Shown here in pieces: positions 11,793-23,420 of a DNA stretch of 64,000 bases. Location of the stretch: positions 12,822,001-12,886,000 of the forward strand of contig NC_056760.1 in assembly GCF_018687715.1 (NCBI RefSeq), in the 5' to 3' direction. The stretch is from Carya illinoinensis (Eukaryota > Streptophyta > Magnoliopsida > Fagales > Juglandaceae). The number at the start of each line of letters is the position of its first letter. Positions within the stretch are counted from its first letter, which is position 1. A model generated the notes under the pieces. It was not told the origin of the DNA. It saw only the letters and a program-made list of their open reading frames with translations, and searched no databases. Position numbers and translations under genes: made by a program.

Positions 11793-14031
11793 AGCTATCT
11801 CATGACTCCCCCCAAATAGATGAAAAGACATGCACAAGGAAAGATAATCCAAAGAAAGACGTAATTTTTAGAATGAGGTACGGGAAAAGGACGAGATTGC
11901 CGGAATTTGTTTAGGACAAGGAACGGAATATTATTCCACAGATTACGTCGAAGCCGATCGCCATGCAATGTTACATTTGTTAATATCACTGCAGTCCAAA
12001 TTAAACTAACAAGAATTGTAAAGCTTTTTGTATCATCCACACACGCATTGCATGCTTTGCTTCTCTCTGTATTTTTTAACGATTTTTTTATTACTTTTTA
12101 ATTTCATGATTTAATAATAATTACGTACTTTCCCAAAAACCTGACAAATATGAATGTTATAATTTGATAATAATTACTGTAACCTATATCATTTTTTATA
12201 CTAATATTTATTGTATTCAAAGTTGTATATGAACAGGGAAAGTTAAAATTAATATAAAAGCTTCCTAGCAGAAAAGGGTGAGAATTAAATGTGGAGGGAA
12301 GAGCGAAGACTCGGACTTTGGGTGCCTATTGGTTAAGACTCATTTTGTTGTTTCTCGGTTGTCAGCTCCCTTTAATACCCCTAGAGCCAGAGGGAATAAT
12401 TTCCTGCCGAATTCCAGTTTGCATTTCCAATTTCGGTAAAGTTTGAGGGAGGAGGGAGAGTTGAAAGGAGGGGCTTTGATTCCCGAGGCGAATGGAGATC
12501 TGGGTACATCTCTCATCGCAGTAGTGTCTGGCTCTTCATATATTTTCGTATGCTTATACAACCAGAAATAATATAGTTTTAACTGCTAAATTTTTGGTTT
12601 TTACTTTACTTTTTGACTTGTTTATCTCTTGTCATGTCGTTATTGTTCTTCGTCAATATTTACAGGGAAGATGTTTGTAGGACTTTCTCTGAATTTAATG
12701 TCATGTCAGTTTTTGTGGGAAGTTAATGTGTTTCTCAAACCCTAATTATCTCTATATGTCAAATGTTTGGACACTCTGATGTTTTTAGTACAATGGATTT
12801 TTCTGCCTTGCTATTCTTTCCTTCATCCCATGTCAAATTTTTACTTTCTTTGTATTCCTATGGTTCCCAGATATGAGGCCTAAAAGCTTAGTGTTTCTTG
12901 TTATTCACCACTCCATATTATGGTAGATTTAGAGTAGTCATGTGAATTACTCGCATACACAATCTTTCCCCATGGATAAGGAACCGCGCCAAATTAGCTA
13001 TGTAGCATTTTCCTTGACATGATGTCAAGGCACAACCATTGATAAAAAAAAAAGGCTTAGGACTATTGGATTCCGATTTGGTAAACTTTAAACCGACACA
13101 TAGATAGTGAATTTTCAAATCTTCATTAATTAAACAAAAGAAGCTATATGATGAACATAGTTTATGGAGTAGTTTTGTTGTCCTATACATATCTTTTGTT
13201 GTTACTTGTTAGTTAAATCTGTTCATCATATAACTGTAGAGCAAGTGTCAATTCTCTTAGGCATAATACCTTTCAATATATTGGAGGATAATAACTTTTG
13301 GAGGTAAACTTATCATGTGATCAAAGTACTCATTATTTGTCGAGATATTCTATGGAACACATTTGTCGAGAATAATATTAAGAATTTATGTAAAGATAGT
13401 CCTGTTGCTATTTCTAGTAGATGTTCAGTTATAACTGTTGAGGGTATATTGTTTAAGAGGGCATTGCTTCCTTCCAAGATTGTATTTTCTCTACTAAATC
13501 TTTTATTCTTTTATCAGATCTGATTCACTGGTACATTAATGAGGGAATTTCCATAATTACAACTACCGATAAAAAAAAAAAAAGTTTGCTTAATTACAAC
13601 TACTTGAGCTTGTTTTGTTTGTTTAATGCACAGATATGAGTATGCACACGCACATTCATTACCCAGATATCTTTTAAGTTCATCATGATGCTAGGAATTA
13701 ATTCCAAGATCTGTGCAATGGGGAATTGCTGCCTTTTTAATATGAGCCTAATGGTTTACATTCCAATGTTCTTGGTTGCATGTCATTTAAAGAACAATTT
13801 CCTCATTCTCTTTGGCATGAGTTTTTGTTCTATGGAGCATTCTTATATTTCCAGCCTCATGTTCTAGGAAGCTGCAACATTTCTTGTAATTTTCTTTTAT
13901 CTTTCATGCTATTGACAGCTTCCAGCCTTCTTCTTTTAGCTAAATGATAGATGTATCAGCCAAAGAGTGTTCATAATTCAAGCCTAGTCTAAAAAAACTC
14001 GCTTGTTCATGGTCAGCATTTAGATTGTGCT
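11793..14031. other. Upstream region and probable 5' leader of the PHL7-like gene
   Basis: No coding sequence was found. A cctattggttaag word near 12,326-12,338 holds an inverted CCAAT box, and pyrimidine- and GC-richer sequence follows, so transcription of the downstream gene could start near 12,350-12,450. That would imply a long 5' leader with an intron, but no single donor-acceptor pair is compelling. A direct repeat aattacaactac at 13,555-13,566 and 13,592-13,603 brackets cgat plus poly(A) and may be another retro-insertion scar. Confidence 0.3.
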
Positions 14032-16535
14032 ATGGACCAAATCAGTGGAGGAAACAGTCACAACAATGCCAGTCTTGCCTCCAAGCAACGCTTGCGTTGG
14101 ACACATGAGTTTCATGAACGTTTTGTTGATGCTGTGGCACAACTTGGTGGGCCTGACCGTGAGTCACCTCAACCTTTATATTCCTAATTAGGTTTTGTTG
14201 TTCGTTGTCATATTTCTACTAATTCTGAACTGTGACCTTTATTTGGCAAGATGCAGGATTCATTGGGTAAATTAGCCAGGCTATTATTTGGTATTAATAG
14301 GGTCTACTACTGCTCATTTTAACTTCTATATCTAGTTTTGTTTTCGTACAATTTTGAATAGTTTCTAATGCTAGATGCTATAACACATAAGTGGGAATGC
14401 CAGGCTCTTCTTGTAAGTTAAAACTGATGGAAGGGATAGGAGAAACAAACAGACGTAACATTTTTTGGCATTCTAGGGATGCTGTATGGTGTGAATTCAT
14501 CATGCATTGAGCAAGGGCTGCAATAGCCCTACTTATGCCCTTTTCTTTCTAAAATATCAAAGATGTCACTTGCCAAAGTGGGAATATGAACTCAGAATGA
14601 TTTCTTAAATATCTAACCGTGTATCCAAGTTGATTATGAGGAAAATAGCCCTAACTCATTTCTAGGTCGTGGTGCTAGGTTGTTCCTATAAAATGTAACA
14701 CCATTGAGAGGAAGAATGTGTGAATTGCATAAAAATCTAATCAAATGGTCCTAAATTTCTCTTGAAGGACAGAAGGAGTACAAAAATTTCAACGGATAAA
14801 CTCACCAAATCCTATGCAAATTATTATTTGTGAGTATTGGAATTGTTGTAATTGGTTTTCTTCTTTTTCTTTCTGGGTTCTGTTTCCAGGGGCTACACCC
14901 AAAGGTGTCCTTAGAGTAATGGGTGTTCAAGGTCTAACAATATATCATGTCAAAAGCCATTTACAGGTATATAAAAATTGATTCTGTGCTATGCAAAATC
15001 TCTTTCTTCCATTTATCTCATACGTTTTTTTTTTTTTTCCCAGAATGTTTGGGGATGGGTTTGAGGAATTCTTATGTTAAAATTCATTGTCATCTGTCAT
15101 TTTTGTTGACTCTGTTTTTTTGATGCATCCAGAAATACCGGCTTGCAAAATATCTTCCTGACTCATCATCAGATGGTAGTTTAACTGATTTCTTTTGTTC
15201 AATGTTCATTTATTACATCAACGATGGTAACTATGTTCTGATTGACCAGTGTATAGGGCAGGTTCTCTGTGATGATAACCATAAAGAAGATGTATGATCA
15301 ATTATCATAGCTGCCTCATTATTTTTTTCACTTATTCTTAAATTTTGATGCAAGGGAAAAAAGCTGATAAGAAAGAAACTGAGGATATGCTTTCAAGTTT
15401 GGATGGTTCATCGTAAGTACAGCTGCCAGTTTTACCATGTCGTTCCAGTAACGAGTGTGATCATGCCATAATATACTCATTTAGTAGGTTATTAAACAGT
15501 AACAGCTCCCACATTCTGGATGTAAGATTTCCATTTATTTTGTCAGAATCATTTATTATTTTCCTTTCCTGTTCAATGTTCTCAAGTTTTCAAGACATAA
15601 GGACACAATTTGTCAAATTATGATTACATCCAATATCATGTGACTATCAAAATGGCTTGTTATTTGGCTCATTGGCTGCTTGGTATGAGAAAGAATGTGT
15701 TCTTCCTTTCTGCAGTGGGGTGCAAATAAATGAAGCACTCAAGCTGCAGATGGAGGTGCAGAAGCGACTGCATGAGCAATTAGAGGCATGTTTTCTCTTT
15801 GATACTGGTATCAAATTAAGTAGCTTATACTGCTTTAGTTTTTCTTTCATCATTATCTTTCTTATCATCCCCTTAATCTAGCTTTTCTAAGGGAAAGAGA
15901 GTATGTGACCCTATTCTACTCAAATAAAATTGAGTCAGAGAATGGGACAGGGATGCAATTAGTCTTTTTCATATTTGTTTTTGGTGCCCTAGTGCAATGG
16001 GCCACGTTGGAGTCTTAATTTGTCAACTCTCACCAAACCTGTGATTTCTGCATATTTTCAAGCATAACAGGTTCAGAGGCAGCTACAGTTACGAATAGAA
16101 GCCCAGGGCAAATACTTGAAGAAGATAATCGAGGAGCAACAACGATTTGGTGGAGTTCTTTCAGAAACATCTGGTCCTGGGGTGCCAGGATCAGGTGACA
16201 ATTGCCCAGATTCTGACAATAAGACTGATCCAGCAACCCCTGCCCCAACCTCCGAGGGCCCCCTACAAGACAAGGCTGCCAAGGAACATGCCTCAGCCAG
16301 CCTTTCTATTGATGAATCTTTCTCATCTCACCATGAACCATTGACTCCAGATTCTGGTTGCCATCTCAGTTCCCCAGCCGAGAGTCCCAAAGGTGAAAGG
16401 TTGATTAAGAAGCAAAAAGTCCTTGTGGGTGGAGCATCTGCTAAACCAGAAATGGTGCTTCCACATCAGATACTTGAGTCGAGTTGCACCTCATACCAGC
16501 AGCAAAACTCCATTTTTCCGTCCAGAGCAGTTTGA
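14032..16535 (+). CDS. PHL7: MYB-CC (GARP) transcription factor, PHL7-like
   Basis: PHL proteins bind P1BS-type promoter elements as dimers in the nucleus, and several act in phosphate-starvation signalling. Six exons join in phase: 14032-14158, 14890-14966, 15133-15175, 15355-15412, 15716-15785 and 16071-16535, giving 279 residues. Residues about 18-75 form the MYB-like domain ([20 protein letters not shown], with [18 protein letters not shown]), carrying Phe where the family usually has Leu in THELHERF. Residues 103-150 form the MYB-CC coiled coil ([18 protein letters not shown]). Intron 5 starts with GC (GAG then GCATGT), a GC-AG intron. The protein ends FPSRAV, but the next frame continues with [16 protein letters not shown], the C-terminus I expect for this clade. 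A one-base frameshift at the T run near 16,512-16,516 therefore probably trims about 24 residues. DNA-binding and coiled-coil parts are intact. Confidence 0.9.
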
Positions 16536-17643
16536 ACCTTCATCGGGTATATCAATCAGGAATGAAGATCAGATGGAAAAGTTTGGGGCAAACTGATATG
16601 TGATACTGCGCATGCCATAACATTTTTCGTTGTCTGTAGTTTCTTAGCTCTAATTTAGTCAAAGAACTCTTATCTCAAATGTACTGGGATGATTAAATTT
16701 CAGCATGGAGACATTAGATGATGTTTTATTAAATTTCAGAGACTTCTTGTAAACAGATGCTGGGATTTGGTTCAATTATCAGGTGCTACTTGTAACATGG
16801 TCACCCAGATTTCTAATAAATGAAATATGAATCCCTTGCCATTCAAATGAAGTACAGCAAAGGACGGTAGGCATGGCCATGACATTGTACCCCTCTTTTC
16901 CTCAGACAAACGAATTGGGGCTTGCAAATTTAATGACTTGCATAAAATGCTCATAATGAAAATTAGAAATAGCCATGCGCATCCCCAAGCAGGTTGATTC
17001 GTAATATTTCGGATATATCACATGTAAGCGGGTTGATAACTGTTGGAGCACGGCCTCAGTAAAATGATCATTTCGTTGACAGCCACAGGTGCATTGAGCC
17101 GTTTCCTTGACCAACTCCAATGACACTTGGCACATTCGGACATGCAAATCAAGCAGCACACGATACAAGGACATGACCAAGGCATTAAGATATTGAGCCA
17201 GAGCCAGTGGAATAACAAAATCACGCTTTGTTTACGAGTCTTTCCTATAATCAGACTAATCAAATAGCCTAAAAGAATGTAGTACACCCAAATTTGAATT
17301 GCACTGTGGATTAACCAAAATGATGTCCAGCTTGCTGCTGCTTTTGACAATGAAAGCTCCTACTGCTTTTTTTAGTATCATAAACTCCTAATGCTAAGAA
17401 ATCCTTTCCTACCCAACATTCAGAACACTTACATGCTACATGAAATTTGTCATACATGACCTATTAAACAAATTGTGAGCATGAGAGAGAGTTTTCAACG
17501 AAACCAATCTTTCACAAAAAGCCCATGTTTGATGAATGGCACTCTGAAATCAATGAACACTCCTGCTTCAATGCCCTTTGACAAGAAACTAGAAGGATTA
17601 CCACCTTGGTCACAGTTACAAACACCATTTCACAATACAGCTG
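16536..17643. other. Convergent intergenic region between PHL7-like and hydrolase genes
   Basis: Contains the 3' ends of two convergent transcripts and no supported gene. The open frames at 16.8-17.35 kb on the minus strand lack recognisable motifs. The frames at 17.5-17.8 kb on the plus strand are largely antisense shadows of the last hydrolase exon. Confidence 0.5.
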
Positions 17644-18653
17644 TCATGAAGAGCGTTGTCTTCGATGGTTCACCCGCTTCAGAAAGCAAAGACGTAGTCG
17701 TTTGCTTAGAGCTTCTAACTTTTCAAATTTCTCGCTTCTATGCTTCTTTGGAGCAACCACAGTCTTCTTCTTCTTTTCCTCTTTTGTAGAGTCTGACGAT
17801 CTATGTTCAACGTTCCGAAGAGGTGTTGCATACACCTGAAGAGTCCTCTAAAGAAAAGGACAACTTGCTCATTACCAAGAAGACAAATATCAATAGAACA
17901 TCTGTTATATAGAGTGAAGAGTGCAGTGGATGTCTGACTTTTTTTTTTTTTTGATAGGTAGTGGGTGTCTGACATTATCATTCTAAACACTCCACATTCA
18001 ATATTCTTCCCACTCAAGGAACTTTTCAGGCATATATGCTAGGCAGGATCCACTGACTGGCAGAGCCCTTACCAGGTTTGTAGACTTCTATAGTTCTATG
18101 GTACAACCCCCACAAAGCTGGCTGTCTGAGCTAGCACCAGCTCAACTCCTTCCGTTGCCACTCCAATTGGAAACATTCATTGGTAGCAAAACCACCATGA
18201 GGACATTTATTTAGAGTAGTGATAGGCTAACAACCCATTTACAATTTATAGACAACTTGAAATATAATAATATTTTTTATTAAATTTAAACACATCAAAT
18301 CAAAAGTAGAAGTCAAAATAATATTATTTTATTACATACTTGTATAGACGTTGTTATTCAGTGGTAACTTTATCATTGCCGTTATTTATATGGCTGGAGT
18401 TAGAAAAAAAAAAAAAATACAACAATAACGAAGCAGAGAGCCACAGCAACTATACCCTGACCCATAACTTAACCAGGCCTGGATGCAATTACACCTATAA
18501 TCTAGATTAAGTTATTACCTATTTTTTATAGGTAGCACGAAAAAGAGAAGAAAAATAAGAGTAAGTTATTAACTATTCCAGGAACCAAATGGATGGCAAT
18601 CAACAAAGTTTTAGAAAAAAAGTTCGTTGAGGCAAATGCATAGCAGCATATGC

Positions 18654-18697
<44 letters not shown>

Positions 18698-21600
18698 ATG
18701 ACTGTTGTCAACAGCCTTGCAGTCCGCAGAAGATTCTTCATCACTGCCTCCTAAAGATGAGCATCTTCCCCAACTTTCTCTATTTGAGCTTGTATACGAG
18801 CAACATTCTTCATTCTGGCCATTGGGCTTATCCTGAAAATCATAACTGCAAAGTTGAAGTGAAACTATACAGTGAAATGGAAAACCGAAAATCAACAGTC
18901 AAACTAGACCAGGATGTGAGGCTTCCTTGCATGCGTCATGTCATGTTTCAGGCTCTCAGTCATTGCTAGGACAAGAAAAAGCCACTGGACCAGGATGATT
19001 ATCCTTACAAGACATACATGGAATTAAACCCAATAAAAAGCACGATCTTCAACTTCAGTTGAAGTTCAATTTCATTAAGCACGATGCAGTCAAACCAACA
19101 AAAGAGTTGCCAAACCATTCTTGTCTCTGAGGAAAAATAGATTACACAACTTCCAAATTTCATAGACGGTATCAAACAAAATCACCTGTAAATTTTCAAG
19201 ATTGCTAAGTGAATGGTTCTCATTAAGCATCGAATCCTGCATCATGATAGCAAAGAAATAACTAATAAAACACTCTTAACATAAAAAGAAGAAAGAGAGA
19301 TGCGGAAAGGTCACAAAACCAATAAAAGAAGGTACATACAACAGTAGTCACCGGTGCAATTTCAGAAAGAAGTTCACCCACAGACTTTGAGGCTGAAGTG
19401 CTACGACGAGCTGAAGATGAGCTCGCAGCATCAGTACCCGCAGAATGAAGACCAGTGATTATCTCGTATAAGAGGCTCTAAAGAGAAAGTCGGATGGTTA
19501 GTCTCTATGGTCAATATCACAATGGATGAAAGATACAGGGAAAGCTGCCAATGCATCTTGGTGACATTGTGGGGGAATAAATGAAATGGAGACCCAAAAT
19601 AGTAGCTCTCTTCTCTTTTGCTAGACACCTAAATAGTTGCTCTGAAAATTATTGATAGTAATGCTATACTTGCATGAGGTGTAATATGAGCCAATTCTAT
19701 AAGCATGATGTGAAAAACTAATATGGTGCAGCAGACAATGCAAACACAGTTTAATATTAAATATGATCGAGAAGACAGGTTGACAATTTGCTATTTCAAT
19801 TTTTGACTGATCTCATCACTGAATGATCACAAGTAATACTTTTTGTCCATTTTCTATTCAATAGTGACGATCAGCAGATACTCTGTGATATGCTATTAAA
19901 GCTCTGAGCGCTGCCTGAAAATGCGATTTCCTCTTCTTATGCCAAAAAAAAAAAAAAAAAGGAAAAAAAAAACAGAGAGAAAAGAAAGAACAGACTAAAC
20001 ATAAAATTTATGAAATCAGGGTATCAAAATTGAAGATAATGAATAAATGAAAAAAGAGAAAAAGTTTCCAATCACCCAGTACGTTAAACACCTCCCCCAC
20101 CCCCCCCCCCCCCCCCCCCCCCCCCAAAAAAAATCCAAAGCTGAGCAACCAAAACAAAGGAAAACTAAGTGACGCAATTAACCTTCAATTCTTCCTTTCA
20201 GTTTACAAGGGTGCCCTATCGCCACAAATTCGAGCTACTATTTATTGATGCCATAAGCAGGAGCATAGAGATGATATAGAAAAACTAGCATATGCAATAC
20301 TAACATTAAGCTGTTAAAAACAGCATTTGACTGGAAAATCACCTCATTCATACCAGCAGCGGCCTTCAAATCCCCCAAATCATAATATTTCTCTAGCTTA
20401 CTTGATTGAGCAGTAGAAATTTGAGGGGGGTGAAGGACATTGTAGAAGAAAATGGAAACAGAATCATAATAGAACTGTGGTCGTGAGGAGTTGTGATCAC
20501 CATCAAATTTTATAATATTTTTATCCCCCTACAAGGAATCGAAGATATCATCAAATGCACCACAAATATGAGAGTTGAAATTTTTTATTTCAGCAGAGAA
20601 AAATATCCTTGTAATAAGACAATACCGCATAGGACTTAAAAATGAGGTCAGAGTGATGGGGTTGAATGAATTTGTCATCACTGGCGTGTCCAAATAAAGC
20701 AGGAATGTATGTTTTGGGTGCAACCTGCTAAAGTTACAGGTTAAACTAAAGGTTTAATGAGTCCATTCTACAAATTTCAACTCAACAAAGTAAAAACCAT
20801 AGAAGTACCTGTAAACAATTAAGATTCATTATATCAAACTTTGCCTTCCTTTCAATTACCCGTCGCATATACTGTACAGCCATCTTAACCTAATTGGAGA
20901 GAAGAAAAAACAAATCATGTGAATAAAAAATATCTGGAAACATTCTAGATCAACTTCTAAAAGCAGACAGCGAAAAGAAAAAAAAAAAAAAAGCCCTAGC
21001 TATATGACACATTCCCACTAGCGCAGGGGTTAATATGCACACAGAAAACCAGTGAAAAGCAAATATTACAAAAAAAAAAAAAAAATTGTATTGATAATAT
21101 TGCACATCAATTCATGCAGCCAAACCCTTATAAGTTACATATACCATATTTTGAGGGTAAAGGACAAAGACCATGGCATTTACAAACTATGGTTGGTTCC
21201 AGATGTGTATGTGAATTCTCTAATGTGCCTACCTAGTTAGGGCGTTAGTGTTGTAATACTGGCTTTGCTATTGATCAATACAATTTGTTTATTTATCAAA
21301 AAAAAAAAGATGTGTATGTGAAAAGAGAGACAGAGATTTTACAGTGAATTTAGGAAGCCGAATTTTGTACACATCCACAAGTTCCATCATTAGATCATAC
21401 AAGTTTGAAAAGGCACTATCCAACACCATTCCAGCTATAGAGGGGTCTTCTGCTCCATAAAGAAGGCTGCATCACGTTGCAGGAAAGCTGATAGTTAGTT
21501 GTGTTGGGAGCAGATGAAAAACCTATGCACAATTCCATTATTCAGTATCTCATATCTCTTCCTAAGGGGTGTTGCTCTTGTATATGTCCCGTGCACTTGG

Positions 21601-23420
21601 CTTCACCTATTTTAATAAAATTCTTATTTACTGATAAAAAAAAAACCTACAAGAGCCTATGATGAGTAGGGAAAGACAAGTACCTAGTGACTGCCCCCAT
21701 GGATCGTCCCCAAAGACCTATCTGGGAAATTTGTTTGTTGCTTCTTAAATATGAGATTACAACCTTCAGATCATCTCTCTGACACATGAAATAAATTTAT
21801 AAGCTTCAAAAGACAGGAATTCAAGTAAACCATGAATGCCTTTAAAGAGGCAACGTACCTCATGCCAACCAAGGCTGACATAGTCACCATCAGATAAGCC
21901 CGACCCCGAAAAATCAAGAGTAAAAAGGGTAATGTATGATGGAAGAAGAATTACAGCAGCCTCATTTGCATCTGCCCTACATCCACTGCATCATAGCCCA
22001 CATGAGCAAAATAAGTTATTTTTTAAATCCTAGCATGTGAAAATACTAACTAGCATGTGGCAACAAAGACTTTCCAGGAAATTAGTTAAGGCATATCCTT
22101 TTAGCTCTCAACAATCCATATGTATGACTGCAATACACAGAAACATTCCATACCTGTTTCCATGGCAGTATATAACACAAGGAAGAGGAGTATCCTCAGG
22201 GAATGGCGAAGGTAGATAATGACTACATAGCAAAGTATGGCCTCTTGCATTCTTAAGCTGAAAATGTTATCTATCAGCGTCAGAATTAATCATCCAAAGG
22301 TATTGCTGCAAATTAACAAATGATATTATAGACTGCAACATTCTGGTGACTGATTCCATACTTGCCTCCAAGTCTTCTCGTTTGTAAGTTCTTCCTGCGA
22401 GAGTGAAGTCCTTTTCCCAAAGATACTGATCAGGGTTGTACTCTGCCCTGTATATCCAGCATTTTAGATACAGAGAGCATTAATAACTATAAAAAAAAAA
22501 CCCAAGACAAAAGAGCAGGATTTGCAATATTGATCATACCACGATATCAAAATTTAAACAATTGGCCAAGTCAAACTTTTCAATTAAGGTTGTAAGAAAC
22601 TCATTTTGACTAATAAGAAGCCCAATATGCCCGATATAACACTTGCAAGCCATTTTATTAATTCATTTCCTAATGTATTCATTTATCCCCAAATGAACTT
22701 GTGAAAGCCTTCCAATTACCAGTTCGTTTGATGCTATAAGATCGATACTAGAAAATGGTTTATTTGATTGTGAAATTTGAGGCACTGATCACACCAACCA
22801 AGAGATACTCACTCAACCTATGGGATTAGGATTGGGGATAGGGGCATTTTGTAGTCAACTTAAAGAAAGAAAAAGGATGCTTACTTCTTAAAATCTTTGT
22901 TATTGATGAAGCAACTGCTTATTCACTAACAACGGTCCATGCATGACAATTTCGTGTACGATATCTTTTCCTAGAAAACTATGCAAACCCTGAATATACA
23001 ACTAATGCAAGATAGACATATGATAATAGAATAAAGGTCATGCTGTCATTTGATAAAAACAGAACAGGGTATAATATAAGGTAACTTGACATCCTAAGTG
23101 AGTATGAAGTGGTAGAGATAATTTAAACTTTAAGTTTAAAATAGAGAACGAAAAGTCTCTAGCAAGCATGAGTTGGTGTTAAAAAGGAAGTGCGGTAGTT
23201 GGAGCTAAGAGGGTATTACTTTGCACCAGTTGTCAGATACCAGCACGGCACTATAGGCCTAAAAGAAAAGTAGAACTTGTGTGGAGAATAATTTCTAGGA
23301 CCACGATTAAGCACAACATGAACGACGAGTGAAAAGTGAAACACAGGTGAAGTGAAGGAAAAGCATAGACATATTATACCTGGGAGGGCGAATGACAAAA
23401 TTAATGAATTGTTCAATCAT
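17644..23420 (-). CDS. Alpha/beta hydrolase superfamily protein (BEM46/serine aminopeptidase-like)
   Basis: Thirteen exons join in phase into 489 residues: 23380-23420, 22366-22447, 22154-22257, 21859-21985, 21684-21778, 21343-21466, 20809-20889, 20626-20724, 20343-20528, 19340-19477, 19186-19236, 18695-18832 and 17644-17847. The start MIEQFINFVIRPPR and the segment AEYNPDQYLWEKDF match a conserved plant family. The core shows an oxyanion HGN (IYCHGNSGCRADANEA), nucleophile elbow GRSMG (Ser144), probable acid Asp235 (GHASDDKFIQ) and His263 (FDGDHNSSRPQF). The tail is Ser-rich and acidic, then basic (KKHRSEKFEKLEALSKRL). No signal peptide is visible. The true substrate is unknown for the plant family. 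Intron 2 is a GC-AG intron with a perfect AG|GCAAGT donor. The exon 12 donor abuts a (GA)n run. Introns also hold LINE pieces and a C25A8 tract. The catalytic triad is complete, so the gene looks functional. Confidence 0.93.
17939..17959 (-). mobile_element. 21 bp LINE micro-insertion in hydrolase intron 12
   Basis: The insert is T14 followed by gataggt, the complement of a LINE 3' end with poly(A). It is flanked by agtggatgtctgac (17,925-17,938) and agtgggtgtctgac (17,960-17,973), a 14 bp duplication with one mismatch. The seven non-tail bases match the 3' end of the full-length LINE at 30.4 kb. Confidence 0.85.
18656..18693. repeat. (GA)n microsatellite touching a splice donor
   Basis: An uninterrupted GA run directly adjoins the minus-strand donor of hydrolase exon 12, which reads CAG|GTCTCTCT. 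The repeat therefore forms the first bases of the intron. Length changes should leave the GT intact but could alter donor context. Confidence 0.9.
20101..20133. repeat. C25-A8 homopolymer tract in hydrolase intron 9
   Basis: Twenty-five C are followed directly by eight A on the plus strand, preceded by ctcccccac. In the sense strand of the minus-strand gene this reads T8 G25. It belongs to a set with the tracts at 26,277 and 47,883. Confidence 0.85.
21216..21307 (+). mobile_element. 92 bp truncated LINE 3' end in hydrolase intron 6
   Basis: The segment ends tttgtttatttatc plus poly(A), a typical plant L1 3' terminus. It is bracketed by perfect copies of agatgtgtatgtgaa at 21,201-21,215 and 21,308-21,322. 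It lies antisense to the host gene, about 35 bases inside the intron after the exon 6 donor. Confidence 0.93.
21540..21642 (+). mobile_element. LINE 3' tail in hydrolase intron 5
   Basis: The sequence cccgtgcacttggcttcacc, then attcttatttactgat and poly(A), is the same kind of tail as at 29,480-29,632 (gtacttggctatgcctattg, then ctactcatc and poly(A)). A possible duplication (aaaaacctat upstream, aaaaacctac downstream) is too A-rich to be certain, so the left boundary is approximate. Confidence 0.55.

Noticed and set aside
13555..13603. Possible fifth LINE stub (cgat plus poly(A) between aattacaactac copies)
   Set aside because: Eight extra bases lie between the poly(A) and the second copy, which does not fit simple target-primed insertion.
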